Below, in pieces: positions 8,156-15,573 of a stretch of DNA of 64,000 bases. This DNA is from an uncultured Microbacteriaceae bacterium (lineage in GTDB: Bacteria > Actinomycetota > Actinomycetes > Actinomycetales > Microbacteriaceae), in the NCBI GenBank assembly GCA_947487835.1, contig CANKXX010000002.1:310001-374000 (forward strand), written 5' to 3'. The translations under genes and the position numbers were made by a program. Every line of letters starts with the position of its first letter. Position 1 is the first letter of the stretch. The notes beneath the pieces were generated by a model. It ran no database searches. It worked only from the letters and a program-made list of their open reading frames with translations, and was not told the DNA's origin.

Positions 8156-8209
8156 TGCACTGTGGCGCCACGGATCGGCACCGTAAGAACTCCCAGGGAT
8201 GGACAGGAC

Positions 8210-8515
8210 ATGATTGTTGTCACGCGGCTCAACGACAGCCGTTTCGCGATCAACCCTGACCTGATCGAGCGGATACACGCGAACCCCGACACCACACTCG
8301 TGATGGTCGACGGCGCCAAGTACATCGTCACCGAGTCGATGGACGAGGTGATCGACATGATCGCGGGGTACCGCGCCCGCGTCATCGCCATGGCCTACGA
8401 CGGGCCGTCGCCCGCGTCCGGCCCGCACCTCGGCCTCGTGACCACCGTCGACTCCGGCACCCGTTCATCGACGGCGATGGCCGGCGCCGTGCCTCTGCGA
8501 CCAAGGAACATCTGA
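8210..8515 (+). CDS. flbD: FlbD-family flagellar protein
   Basis: 101 residues. It starts MIVVTRLNDSRFAINPDLIERI, the standard opening of the short FlbD family that sits next to motAB. About 60 residues are conserved (DTTLVMVDGAKYIVTESMDEVIDMI); the last 35 are a Ser/Ala-rich tail. These proteins are not the Caulobacter response regulator of the same name; their exact function is unknown. The stop overlaps the motA ATG (TGATG), so the two are translationally coupled. A GTG at 8162 could give a longer form, but it coincides with the predicted transcription start and would add non-family sequence. Confidence 0.9.
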   Translation: MIVVTRLNDSRFAINPDLIERIHANPDTTLVMVDGAKYIVTESMDEVIDMIAGYRARVIAMAYDGPSPASGPHLGLVTTVDSGTRSSTAMAGAVPLRPRNI

Positions 8516-9342
8516 TGGATCCGGCAACCATTATCGGCATCGCCCTCGCGTTCGGCTCCCTCCTCGGGATGATCACGCTGGAGGGGGCGAGCGTCACGTC
8601 GCTCCTCCTGCCCGCGCCGATGATCCTCGTGTTCGGCGCGACCATCGCCATCGGCATCGCGAGCGGCACCCTGAAGGATGCGATCGCGGGCTTCAAGGCC
8701 GTGCCGGGGGCGCTGCTCGGCAAGACGACCCCGCCGCAGGCGGTCATCGACGACGTCGTGGCGCTCGCCGAGAAGGCCCGCAGCGACGGACTCCTCGCGC
8801 TCGAGCAGGAGGCCGAGAAGGTCAGCGACCCGTTCCTCCGCGGCGCCCTGCAGAACATCGCGGACGGCACGGACGGCGACGAGCTGCGCGAGCTGCTCGA
8901 GGACGAGATCGCCTCGAAGTCCGCCGTGCAGCGCAATGCGTCCCGCTTCTTCATGACCCTGGGCGGCTACGCCCCGACCGTCGGCATCGTCGGCACGGTC
9001 GTGTCGCTCACCCACGTGCTCGAGAACCTCTCCGAGCCGGACGAGCTCGGCCACATGATCGCCGCGGCGTTCGTGGCCACCCTCTGGGGACTGCTCTCCG
9101 CCAACTTCCTCTGGCTGCCCCTCGGCATGCGGCTGAAGCGGCTGTGCGACCTCGACGTCGCCCGGATGACGCTGCTCATGGAGGGCGTGCTCGCCGTCCA
9201 GGCCGGCAGCCAGCCCAGGCTCCTCGGCGAGCGCCTGCGGGCCATGGTCCCCGCCAACGCCCTCGCCAAGTCCGGCTCGGCCAAGGGCGCGAAGGGCGCA
9301 GACAAGGGCGCGGCGAAGGCGGCCGCGGCGAAAGCGGCATGA
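8515..9342 (+). CDS. motA: Flagellar motor stator protein MotA
   Basis: 275 residues. It is the cytoplasm-facing subunit of the proton-driven stator, working with MotB. Four membrane helices are expected: two at the N-terminus (IIGIALAFGSLLGMITLEG, MILVFGATIAIGI) and two after the cytoplasmic loop. The last pair carries the ASRFFMTLGGYAPTVGIVGTVVSL and MIAAAFVATLWGLLSANFLWLP signatures; the Pro in YAPTVG corresponds to the functional proline. The C-terminal tail is Lys/Ala/Gly-rich (AKGAKGADKGAAKAAAAKAA), probably disordered. It overlaps motB by four bases. Confidence 0.95.
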   Translation: MDPATIIGIALAFGSLLGMITLEGASVTSLLLPAPMILVFGATIAIGIASGTLKDAIAGFKAVPGALLGKTTPPQAVIDDVVALAEKARSDGLLALEQEAEKVSDPFLRGALQNIADGTDGDELRELLEDEIASKSAVQRNASRFFMTLGGYAPTVGIVGTVVSLTHVLENLSEPDELGHMIAAAFVATLWGLLSANFLWLPLGMRLKRLCDLDVARMTLLMEGVLAVQAGSQPRLLGERLRAMVPANALAKSGSAKGAKGADKGAAKAAAAKAA

Positions 9343-10271
9343 GCGCCCGCAAGGGGCGTAAGCACGCCGAGGAGGAGGAGGTCCACGTCGACGAACGCTG
9401 GATGGCCTCCTACATGGACATGGTCACCGTGCTCATGTGCATGTTCATCGTGCTCTTCGCCATGTCGACCGTCGACCAGGACAAGTACGAGCAGCTGCGC
9501 AACTCGCTCGCCACCGGCTTCGGCGCCGTCGAGGTCGGCGCGGTGGACACCGCGGAGGGCACCGTCGTGCCGGCCGACAAGGTGGATGCGGAGGGCGAGA
9601 GCTTCAGCACCGCCGAGCTCGCCTCCCTCGAGGTCGACAACCTCGAGGCGCTCAAGCAGGCCGTCTCGGCCGGGCTCCAGGCGAGCGGGCTCGAGGCGAG
9701 CGTGAGCTTCACGATGGACACCCGCGGGCTGACCATCCGCCTCGTCGGGTCGGAGACGTTCTTCGCCTCCAACCGCGCCGAGCTGTCCGACGCCGCCCGG
9801 AGCGTGCTCGACTCCATCGCCGCCCCGCTGGCCGCCTCCGGCCGAGAGGTGTCCGTGGAGGGCCACGCCGACGTCCGCAACTCCGCGCCGCCGTACCCGA
9901 GCAACTGGGAGCTCTCGTCCGCCCGGGCGACCCAGGTCCTGCGCGACCTCGTCGAGCGCGGCGGCATCCCCGCCGACCACATCCAGGCGGTCGGCTTCGG
10001 ATCCTCGCGCCCGCTCGCCCCCGGCTCCTCGCCGGACGAGCTCGCCCTCAATCGCCGCGTCGACATCGTGGTGCTCACCACCCAGAGCGAGGAGGTGAGC
10101 GCGCTCATCCCCGGCGTCGTCGCGGGGGAGGGGGAGCAGCCCGTCGAGGCCGCACCCGAGGAGCATGCGCCAGAGGAGCACGCGGCGGACGAGAAGGATG
10201 AGAAGCACGCGGCCGCGGAGACCGGAAGCCACGGGTCGACGGGGACGAGCAAGGCGTCGAGCGGGCACTGA
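9339..10271 (+). CDS. motB: Flagellar motor stator protein MotB (OmpA-like peptidoglycan-binding)
   Basis: 310 residues. A short basic N-terminus is followed by a single transmembrane helix with the proton-carrying Asp27 in WMASYMDMVTVLMCMFIVLFAM. The periplasmic OmpA-like domain spans about residues 125-255 (TRGLTIRLVGSETFFASNRAEL, VSVEGHADVRN, NWELSSARATQVLRDLVERGG, VGFGSSRPLAPG, NRRVDIVV) and anchors the stator to peptidoglycan. The tail is Glu/His/Ala-rich. It ends the first flagellar unit: a 9-bp hairpin and a new sigma-28-type promoter follow before fliM. Confidence 0.96.
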   Translation: MSARKGRKHAEEEEVHVDERWMASYMDMVTVLMCMFIVLFAMSTVDQDKYEQLRNSLATGFGAVEVGAVDTAEGTVVPADKVDAEGESFSTAELASLEVDNLEALKQAVSAGLQASGLEASVSFTMDTRGLTIRLVGSETFFASNRAELSDAARSVLDSIAAPLAASGREVSVEGHADVRNSAPPYPSNWELSSARATQVLRDLVERGGIPADHIQAVGFGSSRPLAPGSSPDELALNRRVDIVVLTTQSEEVSALIPGVVAGEGEQPVEAAPEEHAPEEHAADEKDEKHAAAETGSHGSTGTSKASSGH

Positions 10272-10300
10272 CGACGAGCACGGAACCGCGCTTCCCGAAC

Positions 10301-10336
10301 CGCGCCCCCGAAAGGGGGTGGGGGTGAGGGGGCGCG
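10301..10336 (+). terminator. Hairpin after motB
   Basis: CGCGCCCCC (10301-10309) pairs with GGGGGCGCG (10328-10336). A shorter CCCCC-GAAA-GGGGG stem can form inside. There is no U-run. It lies 30 bases after motB and just before the fliM promoter, so it probably separates two transcription units. Confidence 0.45.
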
Positions 10337-10341
10337 CCCCC

Positions 10342-10368
10342 TAACGCGCCTCCGACCCCGGCCGATAG
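10342..10368 (+). promoter_or_regulatory. Sigma-28 (FliA)-type promoter upstream of fliM
   Basis: TAAC (10342-10345), 15 bases, then GCCGATAG (10361-10368), with identical spacing to the flbD promoter. The predicted transcription start falls at about 10375-10377, that is, at the chosen fliM GTG. The fliM message would therefore be leaderless or nearly so. Confidence 0.75.
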
Positions 10369-10376
10369 TGCCCGGT

Positions 10377-11279
10377 GTGACACTCCTCGAACCGCAGACC
10401 GCGACCGCGACGGCCAAGCCGCAGCGCTCCGTCGAGGTGTACGACTTCCGCCGCCCCACGACGCTCGCCCGCGAGCACTCGCGCGTGCTCGAGCTCGCGT
10501 TCGACACGTTCGCCCGCCAGTGGGGCACCCAGCTCACCGCCAAGGTGCGCGTGCTGTCGCAGGTCACCTGCGAGCAGGTCGGGATGTACACCTACGACGA
10601 GTACGCCGCGTCGCTGCCCGCCACGACCGCCATGGTGCTCTGCACGCTCGAGAGCTTCTCGGCGAAGGCCGTGCTGCAGTTCCCCGCGTCCGCCGCGCTC
10701 TCCTGGGTGGGCTACATGCTCGGCGGCACCGGCGTCCAGCCGGCCCCCGAGCGCAAGTTCACGCACGTCGAGCAGGCCCTCATCCGCCGCCTCATGGACG
10801 ACGCGCTCGAGGACCTGCGCTACTCGCTCGGCTCCCTCCTCGTCACGCCGATCAGCGTCGGCAGCATCCAGTACAACTCCCAGTTCGCGCAGGCCGCGGC
10901 CAAGTCCGATCTGATGATCGTCGGCGGCTTCGAGATCCGCGTCGGCGACCGCACGGCGCCCGCCACCCTCGCCATCCCGGCCCAGGTGCTCCTGCCCCAG
11001 CTCGGCGAGACGAACCCCACGAGCTCGGCCGCGAACTCGAGGCAGCTCCTCGACGCCCAGGTCGCCGCGGTGCCGGTCGACGTCGCCCTGCAGCTCACGC
11101 CCGCCATGGTCACCCCCGCCGTCATCCTCGGCCTGTCCGTCGGCGACATCCTGCCGATCCCGCACGCCCAGCACCGGCCCCTCGACGTGACCGTCGACGG
11201 GCAGCCCATCGCTTCCGCCGCCGTGGGGGCCAACGGCTCCCGCCTCGCCGGCGTCGTCATCACCGCCAAGGAGTTCTGA
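10377..11279 (+). CDS. fliM: Flagellar motor switch protein FliM
   Basis: 300 residues. It is the C-ring protein that receives CheY-P and sets rotation direction. The sequence opens VEVYDFRRPTTLAREHSRVLELAFDTFARQWGTQLT, the FliM core start, and ends in a SpoA/FliN-type domain (LGLSVGDILPIPHAQHRPLDVTVDGQPI). Two in-frame GTG codons exist at 10368 and 10377. The first lies inside the -10 element and cannot be on the message, so 10377 is chosen. No Shine-Dalgarno sequence is visible. The EIDxLL-type CheY-binding N-terminal peptide is not seen; the N-terminus before YDFRRP is only about 20 residues. Confidence 0.93.
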   Translation: MTLLEPQTATATAKPQRSVEVYDFRRPTTLAREHSRVLELAFDTFARQWGTQLTAKVRVLSQVTCEQVGMYTYDEYAASLPATTAMVLCTLESFSAKAVLQFPASAALSWVGYMLGGTGVQPAPERKFTHVEQALIRRLMDDALEDLRYSLGSLLVTPISVGSIQYNSQFAQAAAKSDLMIVGGFEIRVGDRTAPATLAIPAQVLLPQLGETNPTSSAANSRQLLDAQVAAVPVDVALQLTPAMVTPAVILGLSVGDILPIPHAQHRPLDVTVDGQPIASAAVGANGSRLAGVVITAKEF

Positions 11280-11284
11280 AGAGC

Positions 11285-11989
11285 ATGACCACCGCCATCG
11301 CCCTGCACGCCAACGCCGCCGAGGCCCTCGCCGCCCAGCTGCCCACGCCGGTGCCGCTCCGCGCGAGCGCCCTGCCCGCCGGCGCCCCCGTCGGTAACAC
11401 GCGTGAGGCGGTCGTCGCCTCCTTCGTGGGCGGCGTCTCCGCCGACCTCGCCGTCGTCCTCGCCGACATGCAGTCGATCGCGGCGGCGGCGGGCACGGAC
11501 TCGCCCCTCGTCTCGGTCGCCGACGTGCTCCGGCCCGCGCTCGAGTCGGCCGTCGGCCAGCTCGGGACGGGCGTGCTCGGCGAGACGCGCGTCGACGACG
11601 GGACGGCCCTGTTCGACGACCCGGAGACCGCGGTCTTCGCCCTCTCCTCCGCCGGTCAGCCCGCGGGCTGGTTCGCGATCCGGGTGCGCGAGAACGGCAT
11701 CATCGGCGGGTCCGCGATGCGCGCGCCGCTCTCCGTCGCGGGCAAGCTCGGCCGCATCAACAACGTCGAGATGGCGCTGACGGTCGAGATCGGCCGCACC
11801 CGCATGGCCGTCCGCGACGTGCTCGGCCTCGAGCCCGGCGCCGTGATCGAGCTGGACCGCTCGGCCGGTGCCCCCGCCGACGTGCTGCTCAACGGCCGCC
11901 TCATCGCCCACGGCGAGGTCGTGGTCGTCGACCAGGACTACGCCGTGCGCATCACCCAGATCCTCGACATCGCCGAGGGGATCAACTAG
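11285..11989 (+). CDS. fliN: Flagellar motor switch protein FliN (long form)
   Basis: 234 residues, longer than the usual ~130. The C-terminal SpoA domain (about 155-232) is typical of FliN: NNVEMALTVEIGRTRMAVRDVLGLEPGAVIELDRSAGAPADVLLNGRLIA, then VVVDQDYAVRITQIL. The extra N-terminal ~150 residues resemble the FliY layout in outline (ETAVFALSSAGQPAGWFAIRV), but I do not see clear CheC phosphatase residues. It starts five bases after fliM and directly abuts fliO. It forms the base of the C-ring with FliM and helps dock export cargo. Confidence 0.9.
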   Translation: MTTAIALHANAAEALAAQLPTPVPLRASALPAGAPVGNTREAVVASFVGGVSADLAVVLADMQSIAAAAGTDSPLVSVADVLRPALESAVGQLGTGVLGETRVDDGTALFDDPETAVFALSSAGQPAGWFAIRVRENGIIGGSAMRAPLSVAGKLGRINNVEMALTVEIGRTRMAVRDVLGLEPGAVIELDRSAGAPADVLLNGRLIAHGEVVVVDQDYAVRITQILDIAEGIN

Positions 11990-12568
11990 GTGGACACCCT
12001 CGTCCTCGCGGCGCGCGTCGCCGTCTCGCTCGCGGTCGTGCTCGGCGTGCTCTGGTTCCTCCAGCGCCGCGTGAGCCGCAGCACCCGCGTGAAGCGCGCC
12101 GCCTCGGCGGTCACCGTGGTCACCCGCCAGGGCATCGCGCCCAAGGCGTCGGTGGTCCTCGTCGACGTCGAGGGCTCGCGCTACCTGCTCGGCGTGACCG
12201 AGCAGTCCGTGACGCTGCTGTCGTCCGGCGAGGCGCCGGTGGCACCCGCCACCCTCACCGCCGTGCCCGTGCTGCCCGCACCCGTGCCGTCCGCGGCCTC
12301 CGTGCTGCCCGCGCCCGCCTCGGTCTCCGCGGTCTCCGGAAGCGCCGGCGCCTTCGCCCAGGTGCTGCAGGCCGAGACCGCGCCCGCCGCGTCTGTCACC
12401 GCCGCTGCCGGCATCGAGGCCGAGGACGTCGTCCTCCGCCGCCCCCGCGACCGCGCCTCGCGCACCGGTCGCCCGTCCGCCGCCACGTCGCCGCTCGCGG
12501 GCTCCATCCTGTCCGCCGACACGTGGCGTCAGGCCGGCAACGCCCTCCGGCAGAGGCGCGCCGGGTGA
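11990..12568 (+). CDS. fliO: Flagellar biosynthesis protein FliO
   Basis: 192 residues from a GTG directly after the fliN stop. One N-terminal membrane helix (LVLAARVAVSLAVVLGVLWFLQRR) precedes the short FliO cytoplasmic motif (VTVVTRQGIAPKASVVLVDVEGSRYLLGVTEQSVTLL). A long Ala/Val/Pro-rich tail follows. FliO is a scaffold for assembling FliP into the export gate. The tail is poorly conserved and low in complexity. It overlaps the fliP start by four bases (GTGA), which supports the family call given by position and motif. Confidence 0.88.
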   Translation: MDTLVLAARVAVSLAVVLGVLWFLQRRVSRSTRVKRAASAVTVVTRQGIAPKASVVLVDVEGSRYLLGVTEQSVTLLSSGEAPVAPATLTAVPVLPAPVPSAASVLPAPASVSAVSGSAGAFAQVLQAETAPAASVTAAAGIEAEDVVLRRPRDRASRTGRPSAATSPLAGSILSADTWRQAGNALRQRRAG

Positions 12569-13434
12569 GCGGCGCCGCCATCGCGATCCCGTCCCGCCGC
12601 CCCGCGCCCGGCCGGCGCGTCCTCATCGCCCTCGCCGTCGCGGCCCTCGTGCTGCTCGCCCTGCTCTTCGCCGGCGCCTCGGGCGCCACCGCGGCGCCGA
12701 TCGAGCCCACCCCGCCTGCCGCGCCCACCGCCCCGGCCGACCCCGCCGTGGGCACCCCGACGGACGGCGGCGTCTCCCTCGACATCTACGGGCCGAACGG
12801 CGCGCCGTCCTCCGCGATCGTCACCCTGCTCGGCATCACGCTGCTGTCGGTGGCGCCCGCCCTGCTGCTCATGATGACGTCGTTCACGAAGATCTTCGTC
12901 GTGCTCGCCATGACCAGGAACGCGCTCGCGCTGCCGTCCATCCCGCCGAACCAGGTGCTCGCCGGCCTCGCGCTCTTCCTGTCGCTGTTCATCATGGCGC
13001 CGGTCATCACCGACATCAACGCGCTCGGCGTGCAGCCCTACCTGAACGGCGACATCGACTTCGCGAAGGCCCTCGAGCTCGGCAGCGGCCCGCTGCGCGA
13101 GTTCATGCTCGCGCACACCCGGCAGGAGGACCTCGCCCTGATGACCCGGGCCGCGGACCTGCCGAACCCGGAGAACGCGGACGCCGTGCAGCTGACCACG
13201 CTCATCCCCGCGTTCATGATCTCGGAGCTCCGCGCCGCCTTCATCATCGGCTTCGTCATCTTCATCCCGTTCCTCGTCATCGACCTCGTCGTCTCCGCGG
13301 CACTCATGTCGATGGGCATGATGATGCTCCCGCCGGTCATGATCTCGCTGCCCTTCAAGATCCTGCTGTTCGTGCTCGTGGACGGCTGGGGCCTCATCGT
13401 CACGGCCCTCATCAAGAGCTACTCGGGGGGCTGA
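12565..13434 (+). CDS. fliP: Flagellar export gate protein FliP
   Basis: 289 residues. A cleavable signal peptide or leader helix (RVLIALAVAALVLLALLFAGASGATA) is followed by a Pro-rich linker and the FliP core. Core segments include LTLLGITLL-type helices, SFTKIFVVLAMTRNALALPSIPPNQVLAGLALFLS, MTRAADLPNPEN, TLIPAFMISELRAAFIIGFVIFIPFLVIDLVVSAALMSMGMMMLPP and the C-terminal DGWGLIVTALIKSY. It is the main pentameric component of the type III export gate with FliQ and FliR. The start GTG overlaps the fliO stop. Confidence 0.97.
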   Translation: MSGAAIAIPSRRPAPGRRVLIALAVAALVLLALLFAGASGATAAPIEPTPPAAPTAPADPAVGTPTDGGVSLDIYGPNGAPSSAIVTLLGITLLSVAPALLLMMTSFTKIFVVLAMTRNALALPSIPPNQVLAGLALFLSLFIMAPVITDINALGVQPYLNGDIDFAKALELGSGPLREFMLAHTRQEDLALMTRAADLPNPENADAVQLTTLIPAFMISELRAAFIIGFVIFIPFLVIDLVVSAALMSMGMMMLPPVMISLPFKILLFVLVDGWGLIVTALIKSYSGG

Positions 13435-13435
13435 C

Positions 13436-13711
13436 GTGGACACCAACGCCGTTCTCGACATCGGCCTCGCCGGCCTGATGGTCGCGGGCAAGATCTCCGC
13501 GCCCATGCTCATCACGGCCCTGGTCGTCGGATTCGCGATCTCGCTGCTGCAGTCGATCACCCAGATCCAGGAGGTGACGCTGTCCTTCGTGCCGAAAGCC
13601 ATCGCGGTCGCCATCGCCCTCGTCATCTGCGGGCACTGGATGATCCAGGAGATGGTCTCCTTCACGAACGCGCTGTTCGAGAAGATCCCGTCACTGCTCG
13701 GCGGTGGCTGA
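13436..13711 (+). CDS. fliQ: Flagellar export gate protein FliQ
   Basis: 91 residues with two membrane helices: MVAGKISAPMLITALVVGFAISLLQSITQIQEVTLSFVPK and AIAVAIALVICGHWMIQEMVSFT. The QSITQIQE-TLSFVPK segment is diagnostic for FliQ. It starts GTG one base after the fliP stop, in the TGACGTG arrangement also used by fliR and flhA in this operon. Confidence 0.96.
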   Translation: MDTNAVLDIGLAGLMVAGKISAPMLITALVVGFAISLLQSITQIQEVTLSFVPKAIAVAIALVICGHWMIQEMVSFTNALFEKIPSLLGGG

Positions 13712-13712
13712 C

Positions 13713-14471
13713 GTGAACATCCCCATCAACTTCTCCATGCTCGAGGCCGTGATGCTCGCCGGCGTCCGCATGGTCGCGTTCCTCGTCGTCGCCCCGCCGT
13801 TCTCCTACCGCGCCATCCCGGCCCGGGTGAAGGTCATGCTCGCGATCGGCCTCGCCATCGCGGTCTCGCCGCGGGTCACGCCGGGCTACGTGTCCGGCGA
13901 CACGGCGACGTTCCTCGTCTCGCTCGTGCTCGAGCTCGTCGTCGGCCTCGTGCTCGGCTTCCTCGTCATGCTCGTCTTCTCCGCCGTGCAGTCGGCGGGA
14001 AACATCATCGACATGTTCGGCGGGTTCCAGATGGCGCAGGCGTTCGACCCGCAGGCGATGCTCAACGGCGCCCAGTTCACCCGGCTGTTCCAGATGACCG
14101 CGCTCGCCCTCCTCTTCGCCTCGGGCGGCTACCAGCTCATCATCGGCGGCCTCACCCGCACGTTCGACGCCGTGCCGATCGGCGGCGGCATCGACCTCGC
14201 CTCGCCGGCCGAGGCCATGGTGAACGGGCTGGGCCAGATGTTCCTCGCGACCGTGCAGATCGCCGGGCCCTTGCTCGTGGTGCTGTTCCTCGCCGACGTC
14301 GGCCTCGGCCTGCTCACCCGCGTGGCGCCCGCGCTCAACGCGTTCGCGATGGGCTTCCCGGTCAAGATCCTGATGACGGTGCTGCTCGGCGGGATGGTGT
14401 TCGTGGCGCTGCCCGACGTCGTGTCCTCGCTCACCGGCCAGGCCGTCGACGTGATGCTGGGGGTGAAGTAG
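13713..14471 (+). CDS. fliR: Flagellar export gate protein FliR
   Basis: 252 residues, hydrophobic throughout with about six helices. Family segments seen: GVRMVAFLVVAPPFSYRAIPARVKVMLAIGLA, QSAGNIIDMFGGFQMAQAFDPQ, FLADVGLGLLTRVAPALNAFAMGFPVKI. GTG at 13713 is chosen because it repeats the TGACGTG junction of this operon. A GTG nine bases earlier (13704, overlapping fliQ) would add MAD. It works with FliP and FliQ in the export gate, and flhB starts directly after its stop. Confidence 0.95.
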   Translation: MNIPINFSMLEAVMLAGVRMVAFLVVAPPFSYRAIPARVKVMLAIGLAIAVSPRVTPGYVSGDTATFLVSLVLELVVGLVLGFLVMLVFSAVQSAGNIIDMFGGFQMAQAFDPQAMLNGAQFTRLFQMTALALLFASGGYQLIIGGLTRTFDAVPIGGGIDLASPAEAMVNGLGQMFLATVQIAGPLLVVLFLADVGLGLLTRVAPALNAFAMGFPVKILMTVLLGGMVFVALPDVVSSLTGQAVDVMLGVK

Positions 14472-15572
14472 ATGTCGGACTCGGGCGAACGCACCGAACA
14501 GGCCACCGAGAAGCGCATGAAGGAGGTGCGCTCCAAGGGCCAGCTCTCGAAGTCGCAGGACCTCACGGCGTGGGTGGGGGTCGGCGTGGCCGCCGTCATG
14601 ACCCCGGCCGCCATCGACGCCGGCACGAAGGCCAGCCTCGACCAGCTCTTCACGGTCGGCAGCGTCATCGCGTCGCCGGACCCGGCCGCGGCGATGGAGT
14701 CGCTCGCGCAGGGCCTCGGCTCGCTCGCCGCGACCGTGATGCCGATGCTCGGCACCGTCGCCGTGGCCGTGCTCGCCACCGCGGCCGCCCAGGGCGGCGT
14801 GCACATGAAGCGCTTCACCGGCAACTACGAGCAGTTCAATGTGCTGACCGGCATGAAGCGGGTCTTCGGCACCCAGGCGCTCTGGCAGGGCGCCAAGTCC
14901 CTCGTCAAGACCGGCGTCGTCGCCCTCGTGCTCGTGACCGTCGTGCAGGGCCTGACCCCGGTGCTGATGACCGCGGGCGGCCTGTCGGTCTCGTCGATCC
15001 TCGCCGCGGGCGGGGACGGCGTCGCCGCCCTGCTGCGCGCCGCCGTCGCCATGGGCCTCCTGCTCGCCGCGGTCGACGTCTTCGTGGTGATGCGGCGCAA
15101 CCGCAAGCGCACCCGGATGACCAAGAAGGAGGTGCGGGACGAGAACAAGAACAGCGACGGCGACCCGCAGGTCAAGGCGCAGCGCCGGTCGCGGCAGATC
15201 GCCATGAGCCGCAACCGCATGATGGCCGCGGTCGCCACGGCCGACGTCGTGCTCGTGAACCCCACCCACTTCGCCGTCGCCCTGAAGTACGAGCCCGGGC
15301 TCTCCGCGCCCCGGGTCGTCGCCAAGGGCGCGGGCGTCATCGCCGCCCGCATCCGCGAGCAGGCCGAGACGGACCGGGTGCCGATGGTGCGGGACATCCC
15401 GCTCACCCGCGCCCTGCACGCCGCCTGCGACCTCGGCGAGGAGATCCCCGTCGACTACTACACGCCCGTCGCCCGAGTGCTGTCCTTCGTGATGTCGCTC
15501 AAGGCACGCGGCGCCGCCGCGGGCGGCGTCCACACCATGCAGCAGCCCACCAGAAGCCCCGGAGCCAACTGA
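14472..15572 (+). CDS. flhB: Flagellar export switch protein FlhB
   Basis: 366 residues. It starts SDSGERTEQATEKRMKEVRSKGQLSKSQDL, the FlhB signature. Four membrane helices are followed by the cytoplasmic domain with the self-cleaving NPTH motif at residues 263-266 (VLVNPTHFAVALKYEP). It controls the switch from rod/hook to filament substrates. The C-terminus extends into a short RGAAAGGVHTMQQPT tail. The ATG abuts the fliR stop and flhA follows one base after its own stop. Confidence 0.96.
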   Translation: MSDSGERTEQATEKRMKEVRSKGQLSKSQDLTAWVGVGVAAVMTPAAIDAGTKASLDQLFTVGSVIASPDPAAAMESLAQGLGSLAATVMPMLGTVAVAVLATAAAQGGVHMKRFTGNYEQFNVLTGMKRVFGTQALWQGAKSLVKTGVVALVLVTVVQGLTPVLMTAGGLSVSSILAAGGDGVAALLRAAVAMGLLLAAVDVFVVMRRNRKRTRMTKKEVRDENKNSDGDPQVKAQRRSRQIAMSRNRMMAAVATADVVLVNPTHFAVALKYEPGLSAPRVVAKGAGVIAARIREQAETDRVPMVRDIPLTRALHAACDLGEEIPVDYYTPVARVLSFVMSLKARGAAAGGVHTMQQPTRSPGAN

Positions 15573-15573
15573 C

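Noticed and set aside
8162-8209. Longer FlbD form starting at GTG 8162
   Set aside because: Adds 16 residues not seen in the family and would begin at the predicted transcription start; the ATG at 8210 gives the canonical N-terminus.
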